DNA of 64,000 nt from Paraburkholderia aromaticivorans (GTDB taxonomy: Bacteria; Pseudomonadota; Gammaproteobacteria; Burkholderiales; Burkholderiaceae), in contig NZ_CP051516.1 in the NCBI RefSeq assembly GCF_012689525.1, forward strand, positions 2,170,001 through 2,234,000, given 5' to 3'. The position numbers and the translations under genes are program-made. The number at the start of each line of letters is the position of its first letter. The first letter of the stretch is position 1. Below, one piece after another: positions 56,123 to 64,000 of the stretch. Below the pieces are notes generated by a model. The model did not search any database. It was not told the DNA's origin and saw only the letters and a list, made by a program, of their open reading frames with translations.

Positions 56123-57157
56123 TTACGCCAATTCGACTGGCGACGCTCCATGCCGCGCAATCCGCCCAAAGAACGGATGCCCCGGATCGTTGAAACCAGG
56201 CGTCGACGGATGCCCGCTCGTGACGAGCGAATCGACGAACGCCTCGTCTTCAGCCGTCAAGCGATAGCGCAGCGCCGGCAGATAGTCCTGCCATTGCGCT
56301 TCGGTACGCGGGCCGCCGATAGTCGAACTGATATAGCGGCTATTGAGCACCCACGCGAGCGCGAATTGCCCGGCCGACAGCCCGCGTGCTTCGGCATGCT
56401 CGCGCACGCGCCGCGCCAGCTCCAGCGATTCCGGACGCCATTCGGTCTGCTGCAAGCGCCGGTCGCTGCGGCCCGCGCGCGTGTCGGCGCCGGGCGTCGC
56501 GCCCGGTTCGTACTTGCCGGTCAGCACGCCGCGCGCGAGCGGGCTATAGGAAATCACGCCGAGTCCGTAGCGATGCGCGGCCGTCAACTGTTCGGCTTCG
56601 GCCTGACGGTTGGCGATGTTGTAGAGCGGCTGGCTCGCCACCGGCGCATCCAGTCCGAGCGCCTGCGCGGTGTGGCTGAACTCGGCGATCTTCCACGCGC
56701 GATGGTTCGACAGCCCGTAGTAACGCAGCTTGCCCGCCTGGATCAGATCGTTCAGAGCACGCACGGTTTCTTCGACGGGCGTCTCGTGGTCTTCACGGTG
56801 GATATACAGCAGGTCGATGTAGTCGGTATTGAGGCGTTTCAGGCTGGCATCCACCGCTCGCACGATATGTTTGCGCGATGCGCCTCGCGCGTTCACGTCG
56901 CCGTCCTGCAGCGGATTGGCGAACTTGGTCGCCAGTACCCAGCGCTCGCGCTGCGCGGCGATGCTGCGGCCGACTACCCGTTCCGATTCGCCTTTGCCAT
57001 AGACGTCAGCGGTATCGATCGAATTGACGCCTTGCTCCAGAGCCTGATCGATGATGCGCGCGGCGGTCGCTTCGTCGGTGGGGCCGCCGAACATCATCGT
57101 GCCGAGCGTCAGTGTCGAGACCTTGATGCCGCTCTTGCCGAGTTGTCTGTATTCCAT
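56123..57157 (-). CDS. Aldo/keto reductase
   Basis: A 344-residue NADPH-dependent (beta/alpha)8-barrel reductase. The catalytic tetrad is visible: Asp and Tyr in SIDTADVYGKGES, Lys in VLATKFANP, and His in LLYIHREDHETP. It is the last of four minus-strand genes (luciferase-like, DszB-like, binding protein, AKR), so it may reduce an aldehyde released by oxidative cleavage; this is inference. Confidence 0.9.
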   Translation of the reverse strand: MEYRQLGKSGIKVSTLTLGTMMFGGPTDEATAARIIDQALEQGVNSIDTADVYGKGESERVVGRSIAAQRERWVLATKFANPLQDGDVNARGASRKHIVRAVDASLKRLNTDYIDLLYIHREDHETPVEETVRALNDLIQAGKLRYYGLSNHRAWKIAEFSHTAQALGLDAPVASQPLYNIANRQAEAEQLTAAHRYGLGVISYSPLARGVLTGKYEPGATPGADTRAGRSDRRLQQTEWRPESLELARRVREHAEARGLSAGQFALAWVLNSRYISSTIGGPRTEAQWQDYLPALRYRLTAEDEAFVDSLVTSGHPSTPGFNDPGHPFFGRIARHGASPVELA

Positions 57158-57195
57158 GTGAGTCGGGTTCCGTGTGAGGATGAATCGAAAGGGGT

Positions 57196-58827
57196 TCAGC
57201 GTTGCAGCCAGACGTCGGCGAAACTGGCCGACACGCCGTCAGGCGAGGTCGTATGGTTGTGCACCGCGCGCGAGTACACGGTCAGGTATTGCGGCGACAC
57301 GAGGTTGATATCCGGCAGATCGCGTTCGAGAATGCGCTGAATCCGCGAGAACAATTGCTTGCGCTTTGCTTCATCGGTCTCCTCGGCGACCTGCGAGAAC
57401 AACTCATCGATCTCCGGATTGCTGTAATGGGAGCCGTTGGTGAACGGCACGCCACGCCGGAAGTTACCGGTCGTATAAAGCCGCGCCACGCCCACCACCG
57501 GATCGAACAGATTGCTCATGCCGTTGATGGAGAAATCGAAATCGCGGTCGGTGTAGATGCGCTTCAGGTACGCCGGCAGATCCTGACTGCGCACGGTGAC
57601 GGCAATGCCGACGCGGGCGAGTGCCGACTTGACGTAAGCGGCGGTGCGTGCGGGCAGATCACCGATCGGCAACGGATCGACGGTCAGCGCAAAACGCGTG
57701 CCGTCGGCTTTGCGTGGAAAGCCGGCTTCGTCGAGCAGCGTGTTGGCGCGCTCCACGTTGAACGGATAGGGCGTGGGCGCCGGATTGTAGTAGGGGCTCG
57801 ACGGAATGATCGGGCTGGCGAGCGGCGTCGCATAGCCGTAGTAGATCACCTTGCGAATCACTTCGCGATCCAGCGCCGAGGCGATCGCCTGACGCACTTT
57901 CGGGTTCTTCAGAACCGGGTTATCGAGGTTGAACTCGATACGCGCCACGCCGGCCTGGAATTCGTAGCCACGAGTTTCGAGTCCGAGCTTCGGGTTGCCT
58001 TTCAGACGTTCGAGATCGGACAGGGGCACGGGTGTGTCGCCGCTCAGGTCTACGGAGCCGTCCTCGAAGGCGACCGTACGGGCGGCGGGATCGTTGATCA
58101 CCTTGACGACGATGCGATCGAGGTACGGTTTGCCTTTGTCCCAGTAATCGTCGTTGCGCACGTATTCGACGTAGCTGCCGCGCACCCATTTGACGAAGCG
58201 GAACGGCCCGGTGCCGATTGGCGCGTTATTGGCGGGGTTGGTTAGCACGTCGGTGCCTTCGTAGATATGCTTCGGCACGATCGGCGTTTCCGATGAGGAA
58301 AACGCCTTGATCAGATACGGCGCCGGCTTCGACAGCGTAATCACGACGGTATACGGGTCTGGCGTCGCGATGTCGGTGACATTGGCGAAGGTGGTCTTGG
58401 CGCGCGGATGGACCTGCCTGAGCGTCTGGATCGAGTAGGCGACGTCGGCGGACGTAAAGGGTTGGCCGTCGTGCCATTTCACGCCGTGACGCAGATGGAA
58501 AACATATCTGCGGTTGTCGTCCCTCACTTCCCACGAGGTGGCGAGCGACGCCTTGGGTTGAAACTTGAAGTCGTATTCGAGCAGCCCCTCGACGACTTTC
58601 GGGCTGACCTTCAAGACATTGGTCGCGGTGGTCGCGAGGTCGACCAGTGCGGTCGGCTCAGGTGTGACGATGAAGTTGAGCGTGCCGCCGCGCGTCTGTG
58701 CGTGCGATGGTTGAGCGGCGATTGCGATGATGAATGTAACCGCGGCTGTGACCGCGAAGCCGAATGCGCCGCTGAGCAGGCGTTTGCCGCGGCGGCGTGA
58801 CGCCGCCTGCGATGTGACGTGAGTCAT
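57196..58827 (-). CDS. Dipeptide-type ABC substrate-binding protein (second copy)
   Basis: A 543-residue family 5 binding protein, paralogue of 50664-52268 over its length (GVKWHDGQPFTSADVAYSI, APIGTGPFRFVKWVRGSYV, VPFTNGSHYSNPEID). It has a long signal region (RRRGKRLLSGAFGFAVTAAVTFIIAIAAQPSHA) of Sec type. No permease follows; it may use the DppBC-type channel encoded upstream. It lies 39 bases after the DszB-like gene, in one operon. Confidence 0.9.
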   Translation of the reverse strand: MTHVTSQAASRRRGKRLLSGAFGFAVTAAVTFIIAIAAQPSHAQTRGGTLNFIVTPEPTALVDLATTATNVLKVSPKVVEGLLEYDFKFQPKASLATSWEVRDDNRRYVFHLRHGVKWHDGQPFTSADVAYSIQTLRQVHPRAKTTFANVTDIATPDPYTVVITLSKPAPYLIKAFSSSETPIVPKHIYEGTDVLTNPANNAPIGTGPFRFVKWVRGSYVEYVRNDDYWDKGKPYLDRIVVKVINDPAARTVAFEDGSVDLSGDTPVPLSDLERLKGNPKLGLETRGYEFQAGVARIEFNLDNPVLKNPKVRQAIASALDREVIRKVIYYGYATPLASPIIPSSPYYNPAPTPYPFNVERANTLLDEAGFPRKADGTRFALTVDPLPIGDLPARTAAYVKSALARVGIAVTVRSQDLPAYLKRIYTDRDFDFSINGMSNLFDPVVGVARLYTTGNFRRGVPFTNGSHYSNPEIDELFSQVAEETDEAKRKQLFSRIQRILERDLPDINLVSPQYLTVYSRAVHNHTTSPDGVSASFADVWLQR

Positions 58828-58866
58828 CGTGGAATGGGCGAGAAGAAGAGAAGGAAGCGAGACCGC

Positions 58867-59928
58867 TCAGACGGTGGAAGGCGTCGGCGCATGTCGCCGC
58901 GCGAGCGCGGCACGAAGGGGCGCGGGATCGACCCATGCGTCGAAATCGAAATCCGACGCAATGAAGCCCCACTTGAACAGAAACTGTTTGAAGTCGGCGA
59001 GGGCGGCGAGCGCTGCGGGATCGAGCCCGATCGTCAACTGCCGACTCAGGCCGCCGGGATAAGCACGCTCGACCCAATGCTCGGCGCTGCGCGTTTCGCG
59101 GGCCACGTAGTGCGCCACGTCCGCGGGATGATGTTCGGCCCATTCGCCGGTGTCCAGCGTGCGCGCGAGCACGCGTTCGACGAGATCAGGGCGCTCGCGC
59201 AACAGTTGCGCGTCCACGGTGAGCGGGCGCGGCGTGCCGTTGTTCGCATGCAGCGCGCGATTGGTCTGTGCGCCGATGTCGACGAGGATCTTCGCATTGA
59301 GCAGGTTCGCGATATCGAGACCCGTTGCCCCTTTGACGAACACCACGTCGGCTTCACCGCGCAGCAGCGCTTCGGCCTCACGGGCAAACTCGTGCGGGCG
59401 TTGCGCGTCGAGCCAGTCGGCGAGCGGCGCATCGCCGGCCGGCTTGGCGTCTTCCAGGCTGCGCGGCGTGTGGGGCAGATCGACCAGATCGATGTCTTCG
59501 AGCTGCACGCCCAGCGCGCCGAGCAAGGAGGAAAAGCCGCGCAATGCCGTCGCGCGATGAAAGTCGACCACGCTCGCACGCGTATTGAGCGGGAATCCGA
59601 AGCGACGTCCCGCGAGCGCGTCCGGGTTCGCGTCGAGTTGCCGGTCGAGTGTGATCAGCGCCTGGAATTCGTCCACCCAACTCAAGCCGATCAGGCGCGT
59701 ATCGCTGCCTTGCGCGCGCGCCCACAGCGCGGGAATATTGCCGCCCTGGCGGAACGACCACGGCTGCGTATGGGTGAAATGCGAGCGGCGGATCCGCACG
59801 TCGTCGGCATCCTGAAGCGCTTTGACGTCGATTCCGTCAGCTGTGAATTCTTCATCCAGCCAGCCTTTCTGCGCGGCGATGCCGAACGGTGTGGGGGCGG
59901 GGCAACGCGTATACCAAAGTCGGCTCAT
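58867..59928 (-). CDS. DszB-like desulfinase / binding-protein-fold protein
   Basis: A 353-residue protein without signal peptide, of the NMT1/Ssu binding-protein fold. It resembles DszB, the 2-(2'-hydroxyphenyl)benzenesulfinate desulfinase: LWYTRCPAPTPFGIAAQKGWLDEE aligns with the DszB start, and RSHFTHTQPWSFRQGGNIPAL with its active-site strand. The DszB catalytic Cys27, His60 and Arg70 correspond to Cys9, His50 and Arg60 here; the His-to-Arg spacing of ten is the same. Lack of export signal fits a cytoplasmic enzyme. AAGGTGATCCT precedes the ATG. Sulfinate cleavage is a strong suggestion, not proof. Confidence 0.75.
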   Translation of the reverse strand: MSRLWYTRCPAPTPFGIAAQKGWLDEEFTADGIDVKALQDADDVRIRRSHFTHTQPWSFRQGGNIPALWARAQGSDTRLIGLSWVDEFQALITLDRQLDANPDALAGRRFGFPLNTRASVVDFHRATALRGFSSLLGALGVQLEDIDLVDLPHTPRSLEDAKPAGDAPLADWLDAQRPHEFAREAEALLRGEADVVFVKGATGLDIANLLNAKILVDIGAQTNRALHANNGTPRPLTVDAQLLRERPDLVERVLARTLDTGEWAEHHPADVAHYVARETRSAEHWVERAYPGGLSRQLTIGLDPAALAALADFKQFLFKWGFIASDFDFDAWVDPAPLRAALARRHAPTPSTV

Positions 59929-59982
59929 AGGATCACCTTGTGTTTTTTTCGCCGGTTTATTCGGGGATAGGTCCGCTCTTGA

Positions 59983-61203
59983 TCAGTACCGCAAGCCCGC
60001 TTCGCGCAACAACGGCAGCACGCGCTCGCCGAAGAAATCGAGGTCCGGTTGAAAATCGAAGAAGCTCAATTGCACGCCGTCGACACCGGCTCGATGCAGC
60101 CGCACGATGTAATCGGCGATCTGCTGCGGCGAGCCGACGATCGAGATGTTGCCGCCCACCGCGCGCGCCGCGGCCTGATTGCGCTGTTCGGCATTGCCAC
60201 GCCATGCATGAGCATCGCTGTCGAAACGATGAAAACTGCCTTCGTCGCCGTGCGCCACGATCGCGTCCCGATACGCGCGTGCTTCCGCCTCCGTCTCGCG
60301 ACAGATCACCATCGGATTGATCAGGGTGCGAATCTTGCGGCCGTGTTTCGCGGCGGCCGCTTTCACGCGCGCCGTGTGCGCGGGCAACGCGTCCAACGCC
60401 GCTTCGATTTCCGATCCGGCCGGGCTGGTTATGAAAACTACGTCCGAGTACCGCGCGGCGAACTCGATGCCGGCATCCGAGCCGGTTGCATTGACGAGCA
60501 GCGGGCGCCCATAGCGCGGCTTCGGCGTGACAAAGGCTTTATCGAGCTTCCACGTCGAAAGCTCGGGCGCGAAGCTGAAATTCTCAGGTTGCGCCCACAA
60601 TTGCTGCACGGCATCGAGAAACTCGCCCGCGAGTTCGTAGCGCCGATCGTGCTCGATACGGTGCCAGCCGAACATCTCATGCTCGATGGCACGATGCCCC
60701 GTGACGACATTGATGCCCCACCGCCCCTTCGAGATGTGATCGAGCGTGGCGGTGAATTTGGCGAAATGCAACGGATGCCACGGGCCATAGAGCACGTGAC
60801 TGGTCGCCACCAGAATGATGCGTTCCGTGCGCGCGGTCATGGCGGCAAGCGACATGAACGAATCCAGCGCTTCACCATTGAACACGCCGCCGTAGCCGCC
60901 CTTCGGCAGCCATTGCGAGAGCGCGAAGACGAGATCGAATCCCAATGCCTCGGCCTTCTGCACCAGTGCGAGGTTGTAGTCGAACGACCAGTCGGTGGTG
61001 CGTGGCAGCGTCGACGCACTCCAGCCGCCGGCCTGAATCGGCAGGAACAGTCCGAGCAGCAGGGGCTGTTCAAAGGCGCGCGATACAGGGCTATCCGCGA
61101 ATGCGGCGGGTGAGCGAACGGGAACGAAGGGCGAAGCGTGACGCGAATCGTCGGCGGAAGTCGTCGACGCGGGCGAGGGCGCAGCCAGAGTTGAGTGAGT
61201 CAC
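59983..61203 (-). CDS. Luciferase-like flavin monooxygenase (SsuD/SfnG-like)
   Basis: A 406-residue FMNH2-dependent monooxygenase. SfnG/SsuD features are TTDWSFDYNLALVQKAEALGFDLVFALSQW, LDHISKGRWGINVVTGH and GSPQQIADYIVRLHRAGVDGVQL. Relatives release sulfite from alkanesulfonates or oxidise dimethyl sulfone. The first 45 residues are a polar extension, so the true start may be further in; the annotated start is a GTG without a clear ribosome site. It heads the operon with the DszB-like gene and is divergent from an Ssu/Tau-type transporter. Confidence 0.85.
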   Translation of the reverse strand: MTHSTLAAPSPASTTSADDSRHASPFVPVRSPAAFADSPVSRAFEQPLLLGLFLPIQAGGWSASTLPRTTDWSFDYNLALVQKAEALGFDLVFALSQWLPKGGYGGVFNGEALDSFMSLAAMTARTERIILVATSHVLYGPWHPLHFAKFTATLDHISKGRWGINVVTGHRAIEHEMFGWHRIEHDRRYELAGEFLDAVQQLWAQPENFSFAPELSTWKLDKAFVTPKPRYGRPLLVNATGSDAGIEFAARYSDVVFITSPAGSEIEAALDALPAHTARVKAAAAKHGRKIRTLINPMVICRETEAEARAYRDAIVAHGDEGSFHRFDSDAHAWRGNAEQRNQAAARAVGGNISIVGSPQQIADYIVRLHRAGVDGVQLSFFDFQPDLDFFGERVLPLLREAGLRY

Positions 61204-61638
61204 AGTGAGGGTCCGTGCGGATCGACGTGAGAGCGGGCGTAAAAGCGCGTGGGCTCGATGGAGCAGGCTGGGATCCGCAGTAAATCACGCGAGGATTGGC
61301 AATGCCAAACAACTAATTCTGCTTTCCAATTGAGGTGCCAACCGTTGATCGGTCGTGCTGCCATAGCGGGTCGTCCGTATGTCGTAACGACGATTTTGCT
61401 TGGATATTTACGGGGTTTTTGTATCGACGGCAAAGACTATTGGATGCCTGTCGTATCCGCAAAGTCAGTGCCATGAAACAAATAAGCAAAGCGAAATTAG
61501 TTGGTTTGGATAGACCGTCAGCGCCGCGATACTTGATTCGTTAATGGCGGTCTCAATCAGTCGCCGCAAATCCGCCGCTATCGCTGTCTCACCAATCTGG
61601 CGCACGTCAACTCACCCATCCAGGAGGCGGGAACGCTT
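61204..61638. promoter_or_regulatory. Divergent region of the sulfonate-type cluster
   Basis: 435 bases, AT-rich from about 61300 to 61500. It holds the palindrome TTGGCAATGCCAA (61296-61308). CCAAACAACTAATT (61305-61318) is matched by its near-perfect inverted copy AATTAGTTGGTTTGG (61495-61509), with one extra base. CysB-type regulators control such regions in sulfur clusters, so these are plausible binding sites. No gene is supported. Confidence 0.5.
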
Positions 61639-62694
61639 ATGTCCACCCAGCTCGAATCGATAGCGACGCACGCTAAGGCCGGCGACGCGGGCCTGGCTGG
61701 CGCCGACCAAACCGGAAGACCGCGCAGCCTCTCACGCGGCGTGCTGATCGCAGGCCTTGCCGCTGTCGCGTGGCTCGCCAGCGCGGCGCAAACCGAATGG
61801 TGGCCGAGTCTCGACGACTGGCCCTACACAAAGGAATTCATTGCGCTGAAGCTGGTGCTGGCCGTATTCGCTGTGGCAACCGCCATCGCCGGCGTGCGCG
61901 ATCCGTCTGCCGTGAAAGCGACGACGCGCACCGGCGCATGGCTTGGCGCGATGCCGTGGCTGCTCGCGCTGGCGCTCGGCGTCAGCGCATGGGAGGCCGT
62001 CACGGCGCAACTCGAATGGTTGCCGCGGCCCTTTTTCGCGCCGCCGCAAGCGCTCATCGGCGTCTTTGCCGAAGACTATCCGCGACTCGGCACGAGTGTC
62101 GTGCATTCGTTCGGTTTGCTCGCCTACGGCTATGTGCTGGGCGCGGCAGCGGGCTTCGTGACGGGCGTGAGCATCGGCTGGTCGCAGGCGGTGAGCTACT
62201 GGGTGCATCCGGTTCTGCGTCTGATCGGACCGCTGCCGGCCACCGCATGGCTGCCGCTGGCGTTCTTCTTCTTTCCATCGAGCTTTAGCGCGAGTGTGTT
62301 CCTGATCGCGCTGGCCACTGCTTTTCCGGTTGCCGTGCTGACCTGGTCGGGTGTCGCCGGCGTCAACTCCGCTTACTACGACATCGCGCGCACGCTCGGC
62401 GCGAGACCCGTTTTCCTGATTCTGCGAGTCGCGATTCCCGCGGCGTTACCGTCGGTGTTCGTCGGACTGTTCATGGGCCTCGGCGCATCGTTTTCGGTGC
62501 TGATCGTGGCGGAGATGATGGGCGTCAAAGCGGGCCTCGGCTGGTATCTGCAATGGGCGCAGGGCTGGGCGGCGTATTCGAACATGTACGCGGCGTTGCT
62601 GGTGATGGCGCTGATGTGCTCCGGTCTGATCACGCTGCTGTTCCGCGTGCGCGACCGCTTGCTGGCCTGGCAAAAAGGATTGCTCAAATGGTAG
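61639..62694 (+). CDS. SsuC/TauC-type ABC permease
   Basis: A 351-residue inner-membrane permease for sulfonate-, taurine- or nitrate-type importers. Several hydrophobic segments (WLASAAQTEWW region to LLVMALMCSGLITLLF) and the EAA-type loop DIARTLGARPVFLILRVAIPAALPSV are visible. AGGAGG stands before the ATG at 61639. It overlaps the ATPase gene by seven bases. Confidence 0.9.
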   Translation: MSTQLESIATHAKAGDAGLAGADQTGRPRSLSRGVLIAGLAAVAWLASAAQTEWWPSLDDWPYTKEFIALKLVLAVFAVATAIAGVRDPSAVKATTRTGAWLGAMPWLLALALGVSAWEAVTAQLEWLPRPFFAPPQALIGVFAEDYPRLGTSVVHSFGLLAYGYVLGAAAGFVTGVSIGWSQAVSYWVHPVLRLIGPLPATAWLPLAFFFFPSSFSASVFLIALATAFPVAVLTWSGVAGVNSAYYDIARTLGARPVFLILRVAIPAALPSVFVGLFMGLGASFSVLIVAEMMGVKAGLGWYLQWAQGWAAYSNMYAALLVMALMCSGLITLLFRVRDRLLAWQKGLLKW

Positions 62695-63518
62695 CCGTAC
62701 CCGAAGTACTGAATCAGCCGGCCGCCACGGTGCCGGTTCGCGAGGGCGCACGCATCGACGTGCGTCACGTCAGCCATCGTTTCGCGCTGCGTGGCGCCGC
62801 ATTGCCGGTGCTGCAGGATGTGAGCTTCGCGGTCGAACCGGGCGAATTCGTCGCGCTGCTCGGCCCGAGCGGCTGCGGCAAGTCCACCTTGCTGCGGCTG
62901 GTTGCAGGGCTCGATACGCCGACGCAAGGCACCGTGCAGGCCGACGGCGCCGTCGTTGCGGGCCCCGATCCGTCGCGCGTGGTGGTGTTTCAGGACCCGA
63001 CCTTGTATCCGTGGCGCACGGTGCGCGGCAATGTCGGCATCGGTCCGCAAGCGCAGCGCAGAGGCTTTGCGCGGCGCGCCGGTCCGCAAGGAGAACGCGT
63101 GCAGCAACGAATCGATGCGGCGCTGGAGTTAGTCGGTCTCAGTGAATTCGCCGAGGCCTTTCCGCATCAATTGTCGGGCGGCATGGCGCAGCGCGTCGCG
63201 CTGGCCCGCGCGCTCGTCAACGACCCTGCGCTGCTGGTGCTGGACGAACCCTTCGGCAAGCTCGATTCGCTGACGCGCATCCGCATGCAGGGCGAACTCG
63301 CGCGACTCTGGCAGGACGCACGCTTCTCCGTGCTGCTGGTCACGCACGACGTGGAAGAGGCGCTGCTGCTCGCGCATCGCGTGATCGTCTTCAGCGAGCG
63401 GCCGGCGCGGGTGGTCGCCGAAGTTCGCAACGACGCGCCGTATCCGCGTCATCGCGACGATCCGAAACTGGTGGCACTGCGCCGCGAGGTGCTCGGCCAA
63501 CTCGGCCTCGACACCTGA
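62688..63518 (+). CDS. SsuB/TauB-type ABC ATPase
   Basis: A 276-residue ATP-binding subunit with Walker A GPSGCGKST (about 58-66), signature LSGGMAQRVALARAL and Walker B LLVLDEPFGKLDSL. The ATG at 62688 lies inside the end of the permease gene, so translation is coupled; the longer upstream frame overlaps the permease and is not coding. Confidence 0.92.
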   Translation: MVAVPEVLNQPAATVPVREGARIDVRHVSHRFALRGAALPVLQDVSFAVEPGEFVALLGPSGCGKSTLLRLVAGLDTPTQGTVQADGAVVAGPDPSRVVVFQDPTLYPWRTVRGNVGIGPQAQRRGFARRAGPQGERVQQRIDAALELVGLSEFAEAFPHQLSGGMAQRVALARALVNDPALLVLDEPFGKLDSLTRIRMQGELARLWQDARFSVLLVTHDVEEALLLAHRVIVFSERPARVVAEVRNDAPYPRHRDDPKLVALRREVLGQLGLDT

Positions 63519-63559
63519 ACGAATAAAACAATCGATAGACGACCTGAGGAACAGTCACC

Positions 63560-64000
63560 ATGAATCCCTACGATGAAGCCCCGCTGAGCCTGGCTCGCCG
63601 CGCATGGTTGCGCAAGACGGCCTGGAGTGCGGGCGCGGCGGCGCTCGGTGGCGCTGCGCTGATGCCGGGCTCGCTGGCGTTCGCGCAAACGTCGCAAACG
63701 TCGCAAACCCAGCAAGCGCCGCTCAAGCCGCTCAAGCTTTCCTGGAACGCCGGCGCGATCTGTACTGCGCCGGTGGCCGTGGCGGTGAAGCAGGGCTTTT
63801 TCCAGCGGCACGGTTTGCAGGTCGAACTCGTGAATTTTTCGGGCTCGACCGACCAGTTGCTCGAAGCCATCGCAACCGGTAAGTCCGACGCGGGCGTCGG
63901 CATGGCGCTGCGCTGGATCAAACCGCTGGAGCAGGGCTTCGATGTGAAACTGACGGCCGGGATTCACGGCGGCTGCATGCGTTTGCTGGCCACGCGAGCG
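63560..64000 (+). CDS. Sulfonate/taurine-type ABC substrate-binding protein, N-terminal part
   Basis: Runs off the window; 147 codons visible. The N terminus has an Arg pair and hydrophobic segment (LARRAWLRKTAWSAGAAALGGAALMPGSLAFA), Tat-like or Sec-type, then a short repeated QTSQTSQT. The mature part KLSWNAGAICTAPVAVAVKQGFFQRHGLQVELV and GSTDQLLEAIATGKSDAGVGMAL is typical of SsuA/NMT1-type periplasmic binding proteins. It follows the permease and ATPase, completing the importer. Confidence 0.88.
   Translation, partial: MNPYDEAPLSLARRAWLRKTAWSAGAAALGGAALMPGSLAFAQTSQTSQTQQAPLKPLKLSWNAGAICTAPVAVAVKQGFFQRHGLQVELVNFSGSTDQLLEAIATGKSDAGVGMALRWIKPLEQGFDVKLTAGIHGGCMRLLATRA

Overview
This is GC-rich DNA (frequent GTG/TTG starts, strong G/C third-position bias) from a Betaproteobacterium, most likely Burkholderiaceae and probably Paraburkholderia. 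The basis is protein family content: two Burkholderia-type porins ending in Phe, FabV with the Y(X)8K motif, a darcynin-family protein, a NodT/EmrA/EmrB efflux set and many LysR/GntR/AraC/TetR regulators. I see no rRNA, tRNA, CRISPR array, insertion sequence or phage gene. Functions are assigned from motifs and family knowledge; no database search was run.

1-18 kb is a mosaic of small units: a porin 3' end, LysR regulator and trans-aconitate methyltransferase (tam); a GntR regulator, class III aminotransferase and glutamine-synthetase-like ligase that look like an amine or amino-acid catabolic operon; a divergent SDR/AraC pair; a GST; a small exported Rap1a/Tai-like protein; darcynin next to a TetR regulator; fabV; a class A penicillin-binding protein; an MFS transporter; and a GH15 glycosidase that has lost its C-terminal part.

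18-33 kb carries envelope functions. A periplasmic amidase precedes a four-gene phospholipid set resembling E. coli ynbABCD: a CdsA-like cytidylyltransferase and a PlsC acyltransferase on the minus strand, and a CDP-alcohol phosphatidyltransferase and a dual-specificity phosphatase on the plus strand. Then come a glycan or surface-modification trio (methyltransferase, TPR plus GT9-like protein, DUF5672 protein), azoR plus a cupin, and marR-nodT-emrA-emrB, in which a related inverted repeat recurs before several cistrons.

33-64 kb looks like an island for taking up and oxidatively breaking down organic compounds, probably organosulfur. It has four transport systems or parts: a branched-chain-amino-acid-type ABC system with two paralogous binding proteins, a dipeptide-type system with two paralogous binding proteins, and the start of an Ssu/Tau-type system. 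Around them are two luciferase-like flavin monooxygenases, a DszC/SfnB-like flavoprotein, an FAD monooxygenase, an AhpD-like pair, and a protein that keeps the Cys-His-Arg active-site pattern of the desulfinase DszB. A short decayed fragment of a third dipeptide-type binding protein suggests past duplication and loss. The cluster as a whole is the best candidate for an undescribed system; its substrate cannot be read from the sequence.
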